Positions 1 through 8,736 of a stretch of DNA of 64,000 bases are shown here, piece after piece (the stretch's first letter is position 1; each line of letters begins with the position of its first letter). Below the pieces are notes generated by a model. It had not been told where the DNA came from, ran no database searches, and saw only the letters and a program-made list of their open reading frames with translations. Position numbers and translations under genes: made by a program. The stretch is from JAMHWF01 sp035911095 (lineage in GTDB: Bacteria; Pseudomonadota; Gammaproteobacteria; Burkholderiales; Burkholderiaceae_C): the NCBI GenBank assembly GCA_035911095.1, contig JAMHWF010000053.1, positions 1 through 64,000 of the forward strand, read 5' to 3'.

Positions 1-1
1 C

Positions 2-547
2 AACGACACGCACGAGTCGAAGACCGACCCGGACTCGAGGCTGTACCGCAAGAGCAACGCCGCACCGGCGCTGCCCAGCTACCTGGGCCACGTGCTGACC
101 GACAACCGCCACGGCCTGGTGGTCAACGTGCGCGCCAGCAGCTCCAACGGCACCGCCGAGCGCGACATCGCCGCGCAGATGCTGGCCGACGTGGCCGAGC
201 CGGGCCAGCGCGTGACGGTGGGCGCAGACAAGGCCTACGACACCAGGGGCTTCGTCAAGGCGTGCCGCGAGATCAACGTCACCCCGCACGTCGCGCAGAA
301 CACCCGCCGCCTGGGCGGCAGCGCCATCGATGGTCGCACCACCCGGCACCCGGGCTACGAGGTCAGCCAGCGCAAGCGCAAGTGCATCGAGCAGTGCTTC
401 GGCTGGGGCAAGCTCGTCGGCCCGATGCGCCAGGTGATGGTCAAGGGACTGGACAAGGTCGACCAGCTTCTGACGCTGACGATGGCCGCCTACAACCTCA
501 CGCGACTGCGGACCTTGGCGCAGCCGTGCCCGCCGTGCGCCCAATGA
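2..547 (+). pseudogene. IS5-type transposase, C-terminal part
   Basis: The frame is open from the first base of the window, so the 5' part of the gene lies outside. The visible protein (about 181 residues) has the look of the DDE-type IS5 transposase C-terminal half: an upstream SKTDPDSRLYRK-like stretch, a GADKAYDTRGFV segment and a C-terminal HPGYEVSQRKRKCIEQCFGWGK segment holding the last acidic catalytic residue (E in IEQCFGWGK). The stop is at 545-547. I could not find a convincing terminal inverted repeat in the following 230 bases, so the element's right end is not fixed. Whether the gene is complete cannot be judged from this window; it is listed as partial rather than proven dead. 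It marks one edge of the type III secretion locus. Confidence 0.8.
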
Positions 548-781
548 GCGCAGGCAACGCCCAAATGACTGCCGGCAAGCGACCGAATCACCACCAGCGG
601 GCTCGGTTGAGAGCGCTCCGGCAATTCCACAGGCCTGTATGAAGCCTCCGGCCGAAGTTGCGATGGCGGAAATCGCAGTCATCGCAGGTAATTCAACGGC
701 CAGCTAGCGCACTCCTCCGCTTTCGACGCCCTGTCCCGGCCGCGCCGGCGGGAGGGGAGCCCCTGCAGCGCTCCAGCCCGC

Positions 782-2953
782 CTACTGGGCCATCGCGATC
801 TCCGGAGCCAGCGGAAGCAAGGCCGACGAGCCGATCTCGGAGACGACGAGCACGTTCAGGTTCGGCCGGAGCTCTTCCGCCGACAGCACCGCCGCCTCGC
901 CCTGGCCCCTGTCGCGCAACAGCGCGCGCAGCGCCGACCGAAGCGCCGGCGTATGCACCAGAACGACCGGCCGCGGCCCCTGCACCGCCGACGCGCTGGT
1001 CGGTGCCAGTGCGCGGGCGATGCCCGACACCAGCGTCTCGCCGGCGCCCTGCGGCAAGGCGAAGCTGCTCCCCTGGGAGCTGACGCGCAACGAGCCGGCC
1101 AGCTGGTCTTCCAGGTCCGGGCTCAGGATCACCGCCACGAGTTCGTCACGCGCGTTCGTGTACTGGTGCGTAAGCTGCTCGCCCAGTGCCTGTCGCACCC
1201 TCTCGACCAACTGCGCGTTGTCCCTTTCCCGCGGCGCATGATCGATCAAGGCCTGCGCCAGCTGCGGCAGGTCGTGTAGTGACACCCTCTCCTCGAGCAG
1301 CCGGCGACCCACTTCGGCCAGCCGCGGCGCAGGAACGGCCTGACGCAGTTCGCGTTCGAACTGTGGGAAGCAGGCCTCCAACTGCTGCATCAGGACCATG
1401 GCCTCCTGCACACCGAGGAATCGCGCGGGGCGCGACTCGATGACGCCGCGCACCAGGACCGCCAGCGACCCCTCGAGACTGAGGGCCTCATCCTTCCCTT
1501 CGTCGCCTTCCGCCACCTCGTCCGCCGATACCCACACCGTCGACAGCTGACCGAGCACCGGACCGGGCAAGCCGACCGGCCAGCGGCGCGCCCGAGCCAG
1601 GGCCAGCGGCACGAGGGCCCTGCCCTCCGGGACGACGAGGGTCAGCGCAGGAACGCCGTGGACGTCGACAGCGACGCAGCCCTCCTCGATGCCCCCGGCC
1701 AATGTGACGCCCGGGAACGGCAGGCCGGTGGAGAGCTGCAAGGCCCCTCGCAGCGTGCCGAAGAGCTCGTCCAGTCGCCCCGGATCGAGGCGGGCCGTCA
1801 GGTCTGCCCCGAGGCGCAACGTCAAGCCGCTCGCCCAAGGATGCGATGCCGGCTCCCCGAAGTGCTGCACCTGGCCGCCCCCCTCGCGCGCCAGGGACGG
1901 CAGGGCCTCCCCACCGATCCCCTGGCGCCGACGGCGCTGCGCCGGGGCACCCCACCAGCCAACCCCGATGGCGATCGCCCCCAGCACGGCGAACTGCGCC
2001 ACCGGGAAGCCGGGCACGAGCGCCATGGCGGACACGACGACACCGCAGATCGTCAGCGCCCGAGGGTGTGCCGTCACCTGGGCCAGGATGTCTTGCGCAA
2101 GGTTGCCCTGCGCACCGTCCTGGCGGGCCACCCGCGTGACCACGACGCCGGCCGCCACCGACATGAACAGCGACGGGATCTGGGAAACCAGCGCATCGCC
2201 CACAGCCAGCACCGAGTAGGTGTGCGTCGCCACGTCGAAGGACATGCCCTTGCGCAACATCCCGATCGCGATGCCGCCGACGATGTTGACCGCCGCGATC
2301 ACGATCGCCGCGATCGCGTCGCCCTTGACGAACTTCATCGCACCGTCCATCGCGCCGTAGAGCTGGCTCTCGCTCTCCAGCGCATGGCGACGCTGGCGCG
2401 CCTCGTCCTTCGAGACAATCCCCGCCCGCAGGTCGGCATCGATGCTCATCTGCTTGCCCGGCATCGCATCGAGGCTGAACCGCGCCGCCACTTCCGCGAT
2501 GCGCTCGGAGCCCTTCGCGATGACGATGAACTGCACGAGCGCGATGATCAGGAAGACCACCAGCCCGATGATCACGTCTCCCCCGACCACCATCTGTCCG
2601 AAGGACTTGATGATGTCCCCGGCGTGCGCGTTCATCAGGATCTGCCGTGTCGAGGCGATGTTGAGCGAGAGGCGGAACAGCGTCGTGAACAGCAGCAACG
2701 CCGGGAACGTCGACAACCCCAGCGGCGTGCCGATGTAGACCGCGACGAAGAGCACGCCGATCGACACCGCCAGGTTCGTGGCGATCAACGAGTCGAGCAC
2801 CCAGGGCGGCAGCGGCAGCACCATCAAGGCGATGATCGCGACCACTGCCGCGATCAGCAGCAAGTCGCTGTGTCGCCCCAGGCCTTGCGTGGCCTGTGCG
2901 ATCGCTCCTCGACCCGCCGTCGACGAGTGGCTCATTCCGTTCACCGTTCGCAT
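782..2953 (-). CDS. sctV: Type III secretion export apparatus protein SctV (FlhA family)
   Basis: Largest inner-membrane component of the T3SS export gate; its cytoplasmic ring receives chaperone-substrate complexes. The N-terminal half has about eight membrane segments and the FlhA/SctV signature region (LFRLSLNIASTRQIL, then KGSERIAEVAARFSLDAMPGKQM and DADLRAGIVSKDEARQRR). The C-terminal half is the soluble ring domain. The ATG at 2953 is chosen because AAAGGA lies 8-9 bases upstream and the start falls 13 bases after the sctU stop; a longer frame reaching 3007 would run into sctU. Predicted length is 723 residues, normal for the family. It is the last gene of the minus-strand sct operon; the next 230 bases lead to the transposase. 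Confidence 0.95.
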   Translation of the reverse strand: MRTVNGMSHSSTAGRGAIAQATQGLGRHSDLLLIAAVVAIIALMVLPLPPWVLDSLIATNLAVSIGVLFVAVYIGTPLGLSTFPALLLFTTLFRLSLNIASTRQILMNAHAGDIIKSFGQMVVGGDVIIGLVVFLIIALVQFIVIAKGSERIAEVAARFSLDAMPGKQMSIDADLRAGIVSKDEARQRRHALESESQLYGAMDGAMKFVKGDAIAAIVIAAVNIVGGIAIGMLRKGMSFDVATHTYSVLAVGDALVSQIPSLFMSVAAGVVVTRVARQDGAQGNLAQDILAQVTAHPRALTICGVVVSAMALVPGFPVAQFAVLGAIAIGVGWWGAPAQRRRRQGIGGEALPSLAREGGGQVQHFGEPASHPWASGLTLRLGADLTARLDPGRLDELFGTLRGALQLSTGLPFPGVTLAGGIEEGCVAVDVHGVPALTLVVPEGRALVPLALARARRWPVGLPGPVLGQLSTVWVSADEVAEGDEGKDEALSLEGSLAVLVRGVIESRPARFLGVQEAMVLMQQLEACFPQFERELRQAVPAPRLAEVGRRLLEERVSLHDLPQLAQALIDHAPRERDNAQLVERVRQALGEQLTHQYTNARDELVAVILSPDLEDQLAGSLRVSSQGSSFALPQGAGETLVSGIARALAPTSASAVQGPRPVVLVHTPALRSALRALLRDRGQGEAAVLSAEELRPNLNVLVVSEIGSSALLPLAPEIAMAQ

Positions 2954-2966
2954 CGATTCACGTCCT

Positions 2967-4070
2967 TTAGCTTCTCGCTTGCCCCGCCTCGGGCGACCCG
3001 TCGCCATCGCCCAGCGACTGGCACCGCATCTGCTCGACCCAGCGCAGCACCTGCGCCACGGCGTCCATCAGTTCATCCGGGATGTAGTCGTTCAGCGGCG
3101 TCCCGGCCCGCAGCGCCCGGGCCAGCGAGACGTCCCGATAGATCGGCACGGCTGCCTCCTCGGCCGCCTCGCGGATCGCCCGCGCGACCTCCCCCTCGCC
3201 TTTCGCAACGACGAGCGGCAGGGGCGTCTCACCGTAGACGTACCTGAGGGCCACGGCCACGTGCGTAGGGTTCACGACGACCACCGACGCCTCACGCACC
3301 TGCTGCAGCATGTCGCTGAAGCCGATCTCGTGGTGCATCTGCTTGCGGCGACCGCGCAGGATCGGATCACCCTCGCGTTCCTTGTGCTCGCGCCGCAGCT
3401 CTTCCTTGCTCATCCGCAGCCGGCGCCTCCAGTCCCATCGCTGCCAGGCCAGGTCGGCCAGGGCGACGACGCCGAAGATCCCGCAGACCAGGCCGAACAG
3501 GATCAGGAACTGCTGCCCACCGAACGACAACCAGTGCGGCAACGACACCCGCGCTGCCTGCGCAAGCAGCGGCGCCTGGTGACGGATCAGGAACCACAGG
3601 ACCACGGCCACTGCCCCCAGCTTGATCGTCAGCCGCAGCAGCTCGATCAGGGTCCGCCGCGAGAAGATGCGCTTGAGGCCGTCGACAGGGTTCAGACGCT
3701 TGATGTCCGGCCGGATCCTTTCGAAGGCCAGCACGCCTCCAACCTGCAGTGCACTGGCCAGCGCCGCCACGGCGAGCGTCACCAAGGCGAACGCGATCGA
3801 CCCGCCAACCACTTCGATCAGCAGCTCACGGGCGTGCGCGAGCGGATCTGTCGCCCGGTCCGTTGCCGATGCCAACGAGGACGACAGGCGCGCCATCAGC
3901 CAGGCCAGCGCAGTCGGCGCTCCGACAATGGCCGCCAGGCAGAACAAGGCGATCACCAGGGTGGCGCTGAAGTCCTGGCTCTGCCAGACATCGCCGCGCC
4001 GGCGCGCGTCGCGCAGCTTCTTGGGGGTCGGGGCCTCGGTCTTGGACTGAGAGCCTCCCTGCTCGGCCAC
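2967..4070 (-). CDS. sctU: Type III secretion export switch protein SctU (FlhB family)
   Basis: Inner-membrane autoprotease that switches the T3SS from needle/rod export to translocator and effector export. The 367-residue protein starts with the family hallmark SQSKTEAPTPKKLRDAR, has four membrane segments (about 35-60, 88-110, 148-165 and 187-208), and carries the self-cleavage motif NPTH at residues 267-270 in VVVVNPTHVAVALRY. All residues needed for N^PTH cleavage are present. The gene lies between sctT (18 bases upstream) and sctV in the same operon. Confidence 0.96.
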   Translation of the reverse strand: MAEQGGSQSKTEAPTPKKLRDARRRGDVWQSQDFSATLVIALFCLAAIVGAPTALAWLMARLSSSLASATDRATDPLAHARELLIEVVGGSIAFALVTLAVAALASALQVGGVLAFERIRPDIKRLNPVDGLKRIFSRRTLIELLRLTIKLGAVAVVLWFLIRHQAPLLAQAARVSLPHWLSFGGQQFLILFGLVCGIFGVVALADLAWQRWDWRRRLRMSKEELRREHKEREGDPILRGRRKQMHHEIGFSDMLQQVREASVVVVNPTHVAVALRYVYGETPLPLVVAKGEGEVARAIREAAEEAAVPIYRDVSLARALRAGTPLNDYIPDELMDAVAQVLRWVEQMRCQSLGDGDGSPEAGQARS

Positions 4071-4088
4071 TTTCGATCTCCCTCGAGT

Positions 4089-4889
4089 TCAGCGCGCCTG
4101 CGCCAGCAGGCGGCGGATGCCTTCTGCGGCATCGGGGAGCATCGAGCCGTCCGCCAGCACCACGGCATAGACGAACAGCAGGCCGACGAGCAGGGCTGCC
4201 TTCAGCGGAAGCGCCAGGAAGAACACGCTGAACTGCGGCGCATACCGGCCCAGCAAGCCCAGGCTGACCTCGACCATCAGCATGGCCAGCACGAACGGCG
4301 CCGCGACCCTCACCGCGAGCTCGGTGACGACCCCCACCACCTGCTGCCCGGCGTCGAGCCACAGCGAGGGGTCGAGCCTCGGCGTCAGCTCTGCGAGCGG
4401 CCAGACGCGAAAGCTCTCGTACAGCACGCCCAGCAGGCTCAGAAGCCCGCCGGACACGATGAACAGCAGCGACACCACGTGCACGAGAAAGCCGCCGAGG
4501 AGCGAGTCTTCCTCGCCGGACAAGGGATCGACTGCGCTCGCGCCCGAGAGCCCGGCCTGGCTTTCGATGATCGCGCCGGCGGCGTGGATCGCCCAGAAGC
4601 CTGCGCTGCCCACCAGGCCGATGCCGAAACCGAGCATCACCTCCTTGGCCAGCAACATGGCCAGCGTGAATCCGTCCAGGTGCCCGAACCCCCTCAGGTC
4701 GGCCAGGCCGAAGCTCGGCAGCAGGCACAGCGACAGGCCGACGACGATCGTGGCCCGCACACCGGCGGGCAGCGTCGTCAACGCGAACATCGGAAAGATC
4801 GCGAGCGCCGTGCCGATGCGGGCGCCGACGATGCCGATCATGAACAGCAGGTTCGAGATTGACCCGTGGTTGAGCATCGAGGCGTCCAT
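4089..4889 (-). CDS. sctT: Type III secretion export apparatus protein SctT
   Basis: Inner-membrane export gate protein of the FliR/SctT family, forming the SctRST pore with SctR and SctS. The ATG at 4889 (MDASMLNHGS) gives 266 residues, the usual size. A longer frame to 4961 would overlap sctS by more than 60 bases with an arginine-rich, unlikely N-terminus. Family features include GARIGTALAIFPMF near the N-terminus, the KEVMLGFGIGLV segment in the middle and about six hydrophobic segments. It begins 8 bases after the sctS stop, so translation is probably coupled. Confidence 0.93.
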   Translation of the reverse strand: MDASMLNHGSISNLLFMIGIVGARIGTALAIFPMFALTTLPAGVRATIVVGLSLCLLPSFGLADLRGFGHLDGFTLAMLLAKEVMLGFGIGLVGSAGFWAIHAAGAIIESQAGLSGASAVDPLSGEEDSLLGGFLVHVVSLLFIVSGGLLSLLGVLYESFRVWPLAELTPRLDPSLWLDAGQQVVGVVTELAVRVAAPFVLAMLMVEVSLGLLGRYAPQFSVFFLALPLKAALLVGLLFVYAVVLADGSMLPDAAEGIRRLLAQAR

Positions 4890-4897
4890 GCCGATGC

Positions 4898-5161
4898 TCA
4901 GGCCGTCGCGATCGCGGCGAAGAGCCCGTCGACGAAGTGGTAGAGCTCGGCCCCTGACCATTGGGCCGTCGCCGCAATGACGACCACGGCGGCGATCAGC
5001 TTGACGCCGAACCCGACCGACGACTCCTGCACCTGCGTCACCGCCTGTACCAGCGCGACGATCAGGCCGACGATCGCGATCGTCAGCACCGTGGGCAGCG
5101 ACAGCAGCAGCACCAGCACGAGGGCCTGCTTCACCAGCGCCGAAAGGCTTGCCGCGTCCAT
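4898..5161 (-). CDS. sctS: Type III secretion export apparatus protein SctS
   Basis: Small FliQ/SctS-family export gate subunit of 87 residues with two membrane helices (about 12-35 and 50-70), between them the conserved LIVALVQAVTQVQESSVGFGVKL-type loop. The start at 5161 shares one base with the sctR stop (TGATG overlap), which fixes it against an upstream in-frame start at 5203. The length and two-helix layout match the family exactly. It lies between sctR and sctT, the standard gene order. Confidence 0.93.
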   Translation of the reverse strand: MDAASLSALVKQALVLVLLLSLPTVLTIAIVGLIVALVQAVTQVQESSVGFGVKLIAAVVVIAATAQWSGAELYHFVDGLFAAIATA

Positions 5162-5811
5162 CAGCGGTAGGTCAGCACGAGGCCGTGGATCAGCTTGTCC
5201 CATCCGTCGACAGCGACGAACAGCATCAGCTTGAGCGGCGTCGACACCACCGTGGGCGAGAACATCATCATGCCCATCGCGGTCAGCACGTTCGCCACGA
5301 CGAGATCGACGATCACGAACCCGAGGTACAGCAGGAATCCGATCTTGAAGGCCTCGGTCAGCTCGGTCGCGGTGAAGGCAGGCACGAGGATCAGCAGGTC
5401 ATCCCTGGCGACCGCAGCGGCGTCCGCCTCCGGCCAGAGGCTCCGGGTGGTCCGCGCGAAGAACTCCTTCTCGCGCTGGTCGGCATGCTTGTCCAGGAAG
5501 CCACGCAGCGGTTCTCGCGCCTGGGCAACCCCGGCCACCAGCGCTTCGAGCTTCACGGCCCCACCGTTGACGGCGGGCCCCAGCGCCGCGGTGATCTGCT
5601 TGGCTACCGGCGCCATGACGTAGAACGAGAGGACCAGCGCCAGGCCGTTCACCACCATGTTCGGCGGAACCTGAGGCAAGCCCAGCGCGTTGCGGACCAG
5701 GCTGAACACCACGACCAGCTTCGCGTACGAGGTCAGCATGACCGCGAGGAAGGGCGCGATGCCGATCAAGGCCAGGCCGAGGATCAACAACAAGGGGTCG
5801 TGGCCGAGCAT
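5161..5811 (-). CDS. sctR: Type III secretion export apparatus protein SctR
   Basis: FliP/SctR-family protein forming the core of the export gate. At 216 residues it is the normal T3SS length. Landmarks: an N-terminal hydrophobic helix, SYAKLVVVFSLVRNALGLPQVPPNMVVNGLALVLSFYVM, the polar periplasmic loop (about 85-145) and the C-terminal FKIGFLLYLGFVIVDLVVANVLTAMGMMM segment. It follows sctQ by 35 bases and overlaps sctS by one base. Confidence 0.95.
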   Translation of the reverse strand: MLGHDPLLLILGLALIGIAPFLAVMLTSYAKLVVVFSLVRNALGLPQVPPNMVVNGLALVLSFYVMAPVAKQITAALGPAVNGGAVKLEALVAGVAQAREPLRGFLDKHADQREKEFFARTTRSLWPEADAAAVARDDLLILVPAFTATELTEAFKIGFLLYLGFVIVDLVVANVLTAMGMMMFSPTVVSTPLKLMLFVAVDGWDKLIHGLVLTYR

Positions 5812-5846
5812 TCGCCTCTCCTACAACAACAATCCGCAAACGGCCT

Positions 5847-6788
5847 TCAAGCGATCGAGCGGGTTACCCGAAGGCCCACGCGCCGATCAACCACCATCAG
5901 ACGCCCGGCGAACACCGGCGCCTGCGCGTCTGCAATGAACCACTCCAGTTCCCTGGCCGTGCCCGGAAGGCGGATCTCCGGCGTGAGCCCCAGGCACCAC
6001 TCGCGGCGCAGCGCCAGACCTTGCGGGCTGCGTACCTGCCAATGGCCGGGGCCGGCGGCCAAGGCGCCCGAGGGGGGCATCGTGTCCCGGAGCAGTCGAC
6101 TTCCACGCACCCAGCCCCAGAGCGGCTGCTCGTCGCGTTCTGGAGCGCCTTCTGCCAGCCCGGCAGAGGGGTGAAAGCGCACGCGCACCCCGCTGGCCGA
6201 GAGCTCCGCAGCTTCCAGCCAGACAAGGTCACCCGGCTCGAGGTTCGCGCCCCTTAGCGCCCTGGGGTCGACCGTCCCGACCTGGAGGTGACCCTCGATC
6301 CTGGACATCGATGGCGGCAGCGCGAAGCCTTGTCGGAGCAACGCCTGCGCAAGACGGGAAACGTCAGCCGGCTCCACGACCAGACGGCCGCCCGTACGGC
6401 CCCCGGCACCCGCCAGGCGGAGCGAGAAGCCGTAGCCCGCTTCGCCCATCGGCATCGGCTCCTTGAGGACGCGGGCCGACTTGAGGACGACAGTGCCCCA
6501 GCCCGCCCCCTGACTCGGAACGTCCGCGTCTCGATCCAATGCCTGCTCCAGCAGGCGCAGCAGGAGCACCGTTCGAAGGGGCACCGGCAGCTGCGAGAGC
6601 GACGCGGGAGTCAGCCGACCGTCGAAGCCGCTCCAACCGTCCACCCAGCAGGCAACGTCGACGCCCAGCCATTGAAGATGCATCGAACCGACTGCCATGG
6701 CGCCGACGTCGTCGGACCAGACCCAACTCGAGGCTCGATCGGCCGACGCCACGCCGATCACGGATTCGCCGAGGTCGCAGCGCCTCAT
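5847..6788 (-). CDS. sctQ: Type III secretion cytoplasmic ring (C-ring/sorting platform) protein SctQ
   Basis: Sorting-platform protein that binds SctK and SctL below the injectisome. The 313-residue protein ends in a SpoA-like domain (about 240-313, closing with GRLMVVDRRVGLRVTRS). A second, weaker SpoA-like region is suggested at about 175-215 (HLQVGTVDPRALRGANLEPGDLVWLE). The N-terminal part is divergent, as is usual for SctQ. Its ATG overlaps the sctP stop (ATGA). The call rests on operon position and the C-terminal domain. I see no clear internal start for the separate C-terminal SctQ fragment made in some systems. Confidence 0.85.
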   Translation of the reverse strand: MRRCDLGESVIGVASADRASSWVWSDDVGAMAVGSMHLQWLGVDVACWVDGWSGFDGRLTPASLSQLPVPLRTVLLLRLLEQALDRDADVPSQGAGWGTVVLKSARVLKEPMPMGEAGYGFSLRLAGAGGRTGGRLVVEPADVSRLAQALLRQGFALPPSMSRIEGHLQVGTVDPRALRGANLEPGDLVWLEAAELSASGVRVRFHPSAGLAEGAPERDEQPLWGWVRGSRLLRDTMPPSGALAAGPGHWQVRSPQGLALRREWCLGLTPEIRLPGTARELEWFIADAQAPVFAGRLMVVDRRVGLRVTRSIA

Positions 6789-7501
6789 GCGGCCGTCTCC
6801 TCGACGGAGACGACGATCCGATACCCCATGCGCTCGGCCAGTACCTCCTCGAGGCGCGGCAAGCCAGCCCCCACCTCACCGCGGCGGCAAGGGTCGACCC
6901 CGCGCAAGCGCACCTGCAGTTGCCCCTGACGACGTGCAACTTCGACCGTGCAACCCGGCATCCATCCCGACAGGTCGAGCATCACAGCCGGCGTGGCGTG
7001 GCGCGCAGATTCGGCAATCCAGAGGCGCTCGCAGCAAGACGCGATGAGCGCGGTCAGATGCTCGACCGCCCCATGCCTTCTCTCGGCCGCGCCCCGTGGG
7101 TTCTCTGAGGGCGGGCGGTGCAGCACGAACGCCTGAAGGAACGGCTCGATAGACCCGCCCGTCCCCAACGACGCGGTCGTTGCCCGACGCTCAGTGTCGA
7201 AAGCCGACGTCCGACCCTCTTCATCGCCCTGGCTCTGGTGTCTCGCACGCAAGTTCCTCCCCGGGCAGAGCCCTACCGACAGCGCCGTCGCCCCGCCGCT
7301 CGACACCTGGCAGCCCACCTCATCGGCGCCTGCCGAAGAGCCGTAGCCACGCCCCTGCGGCCAGGCCTGGGTCAGAGACCAACGCTCCAGACGCGTGGAC
7401 GACGGCAGCGGTGGCGCCAGCAACCCATGCGCGCCGACGGCCAAGGAGCCCGAGCAGGCCGGCGAATCAGAGTGACCGTATGCGGGGAGCGGCGACCTCA
7501 C
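6785..7501 (-). CDS. sctP: Type III secretion needle-length/substrate-switch protein SctP (HpaP/YscP type)
   Basis: 238-residue protein in the position of SctP, the molecular ruler that sets needle length and triggers the SctU switch. The N-terminal about 150 residues are low in recognisable structure, as expected for a ruler. The C-terminal about 85 residues are more ordered (LDLSGWMPGCTVEVARRQGQLQVRLRGVDP and the following segment), resembling the C-terminal switch domain of HpaP-type proteins. The start is GTG at 7501, overlapping the sctO stop by 4 bases. Identification leans on operon order between sctO and sctQ plus the C-terminal pattern; sequence alone would be weak. Confidence 0.7.
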   Translation of the reverse strand: MRSPLPAYGHSDSPACSGSLAVGAHGLLAPPLPSSTRLERWSLTQAWPQGRGYGSSAGADEVGCQVSSGGATALSVGLCPGRNLRARHQSQGDEEGRTSAFDTERRATTASLGTGGSIEPFLQAFVLHRPPSENPRGAAERRHGAVEHLTALIASCCERLWIAESARHATPAVMLDLSGWMPGCTVEVARRQGQLQVRLRGVDPCRRGEVGAGLPRLEEVLAERMGYRIVVSVEETAA

Positions 7502-8019
7502 ACGGCCTCCCCGCGCCCGGTGGCCTGCGGCCGGAGTCGGAGACGGGCACCGAGCAAGGACTCCTCGGCGGCTCTGCGCTCGGCGACCCGTTCAGCGAGC
7601 ACGCCGCACCGCTGAACGGAGCGCTCGAGGTGCTCCGCCAGGGCCTCCGCAGCACGCCAGCGACGCAACCAGTCGGCCAGGTCGTTCTGGAAGCCCTCGA
7701 GAGCCCTCGACCAGGCGTCCTGTCGGTCCCGATGGACGACGCTCATTTCGTTCAGCAAACCACGGTCCCCTCGCAGGCCCGCGGCGACCGGCAACCTTCC
7801 GCCCGCTGCTGCCCAGGCTCGCCAGCGATCGGCCCAGAGGCGGTGCTGGCCGAGCAACAAGGCCTCGTCGCGCTGCAGGGCCGACCGTTCGTCGGCGAGC
7901 TGGCTCTCACGCTCGGCGAGGAGCGCCCGCTCTCGCCTCAGGCGCACCTGCCGCGTCGTCGCCACGGCCGACAGCTGGGTCGACACGACCCCCTCCCCTG
8001 CTGATGCAAGCGCAGTCAT
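7498..8019 (-). CDS. sctO: Type III secretion central stalk protein SctO (YscO/FliJ-like)
   Basis: 173-residue, strongly charged protein predicted to be almost entirely alpha-helical coiled coil, with dense Arg/Glu/Ala/Leu heptads from about 20 to 60 and 95 to 160. This is the structure of the SctO stalk that turns inside the SctN ATPase and contacts SctV. It is the first gene of the minus-strand operon and overlaps sctP by 4 bases. The ATG at 8019 has only a weak ribosome-binding site (GGGAT about 8 bases upstream). The call is made from structure type, length and operon position. Confidence 0.75.
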   Translation of the reverse strand: MTALASAGEGVVSTQLSAVATTRQVRLRRERALLAERESQLADERSALQRDEALLLGQHRLWADRWRAWAAAGGRLPVAAGLRGDRGLLNEMSVVHRDRQDAWSRALEGFQNDLADWLRRWRAAEALAEHLERSVQRCGVLAERVAERRAAEESLLGARLRLRPQATGRGEAV

Positions 8020-8501
8020 TTATGTGATCCCAACGAGTTTTCCTTCGGACCGCATCGAATCCCAAGGATGCGGCCTTTCGCGCAATGAGAAGGCTCTTTC
8101 ACCTGAATCCAACTTCTTGTTCCCAGCGACGCATGAAACATCTCGCCCGGATGGCGACTGACGGCATCGTGCCTCGCCTGAAGATATCGGTGACGTCCGA
8201 CTTATGGGTGCGTCGGAGACTCCCCTCTCCGGAGCGGCTGACCCGAGCGGCGGGCTCAGGCAATCTGACCTCCAGGCGCTGAAACACAAATACAGATGCG
8301 CCGCCATTCAGACGTTGGGGAAACCATGAGGTTGGATTTGACGTGCTCGAACGAGGGCAGCGGACGTGTCGCCTCCGTGGCTCCACGCCCCTTTCACGGC
8401 GAGGGGTCACGGCGCTGGGTGCACCGACCGCGACATCGAATGGCTCCTTGTTACCCAAGATTCCTTCGCCCGCCCGATATACCTTGGGGCGCAAACCGAT
8501 C

Positions 8502-8536
8502 GATCTGATCTGATCTGATCTGATCTGATCTGATCT
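8502..8536. repeat. Pentanucleotide tandem repeat (GATCT)x7
   Basis: Seven perfect head-to-tail copies of GATCT, followed by a partial GA. It lies 200 bases upstream of the sctD start and 480 bases from the sctO start, inside the divergent promoter region. Short tandem repeats of this kind change copy number by slipped-strand mispairing. A five-base unit in a promoter would change element spacing. Confidence 0.97.
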
Positions 8537-8588
8537 GAGTTGGATCGTTATTCGAACCGACGGACGGCGACATCGATGGCATCCATCA

Positions 8589-8625
8589 TTGATATGAGAC
8601 TCTATCCACCAGAGCCTCATCAATA
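8589..8625. promoter_or_regulatory. Imperfect inverted repeat upstream of sctD
   Basis: Left arm ATTGATATGAGACTCT and right arm AGAGCCTCATCAAT pair with one two-base bulge and one mismatch around a 7-base loop (ATCCACC). It ends 111 bases before the sctD ATG. It is directly followed by the small palindrome ACTCA-CGA-TGAGT at 8626-8638. It could be an RNA hairpin in the sctD leader or an operator; nothing in the sequence decides which. Confidence 0.4.
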
Positions 8626-8736
8626 CTCACGATGAGTGAATCTATCCTCGCGCACGCAGCGATTCCGGTGATCTCTCTTCGCCGGTCGGCTTGCTGATTG
8701 ATTTACCGACGCGCATCCACTGAGGATTACTCAAAA

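Larger units (their letters stand above)
8020..8736. promoter_or_regulatory. Divergent promoter region of the T3SS operons
   Basis: 717 bases with no convincing gene between sctO (leftward) and sctD (rightward). The region is less GC-rich than its surroundings. It holds a seven-copy GATCT repeat (8502-8536), an imperfect hairpin (8589-8625) and a small inverted repeat ACTCA-CGA-TGAGT (8626-8638). I searched by eye for the TTCG-N16-TTCG element of HrpB-controlled systems and did not find it with correct spacing. No T3SS regulator gene lies in the window, so the controlling protein is unknown. Confidence 0.6.

Noticed and set aside
2778..4862. Long open frame on the plus strand opposite sctU and sctT (694 codons)
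   Set aside because: Product is full of His/Gln/Arg with no fold-like pattern. It is the antisense shadow of well-recognised sct genes in GC-rich DNA.
8099..8623. Minus-strand frame of 174 codons spanning the GATCT array
   Set aside because: The repeat would encode SDQIR-type repeats and the rest has no protein-like pattern. It has no ribosome-binding site and occupies the promoter region of both sct operons.
8020..8736. HrpB-type element TTCG-N16-TTCG in the T3SS promoter region
   Set aside because: Several TTCG and CGAA tetramers occur, but none has a partner at the 16-base spacing on either strand.
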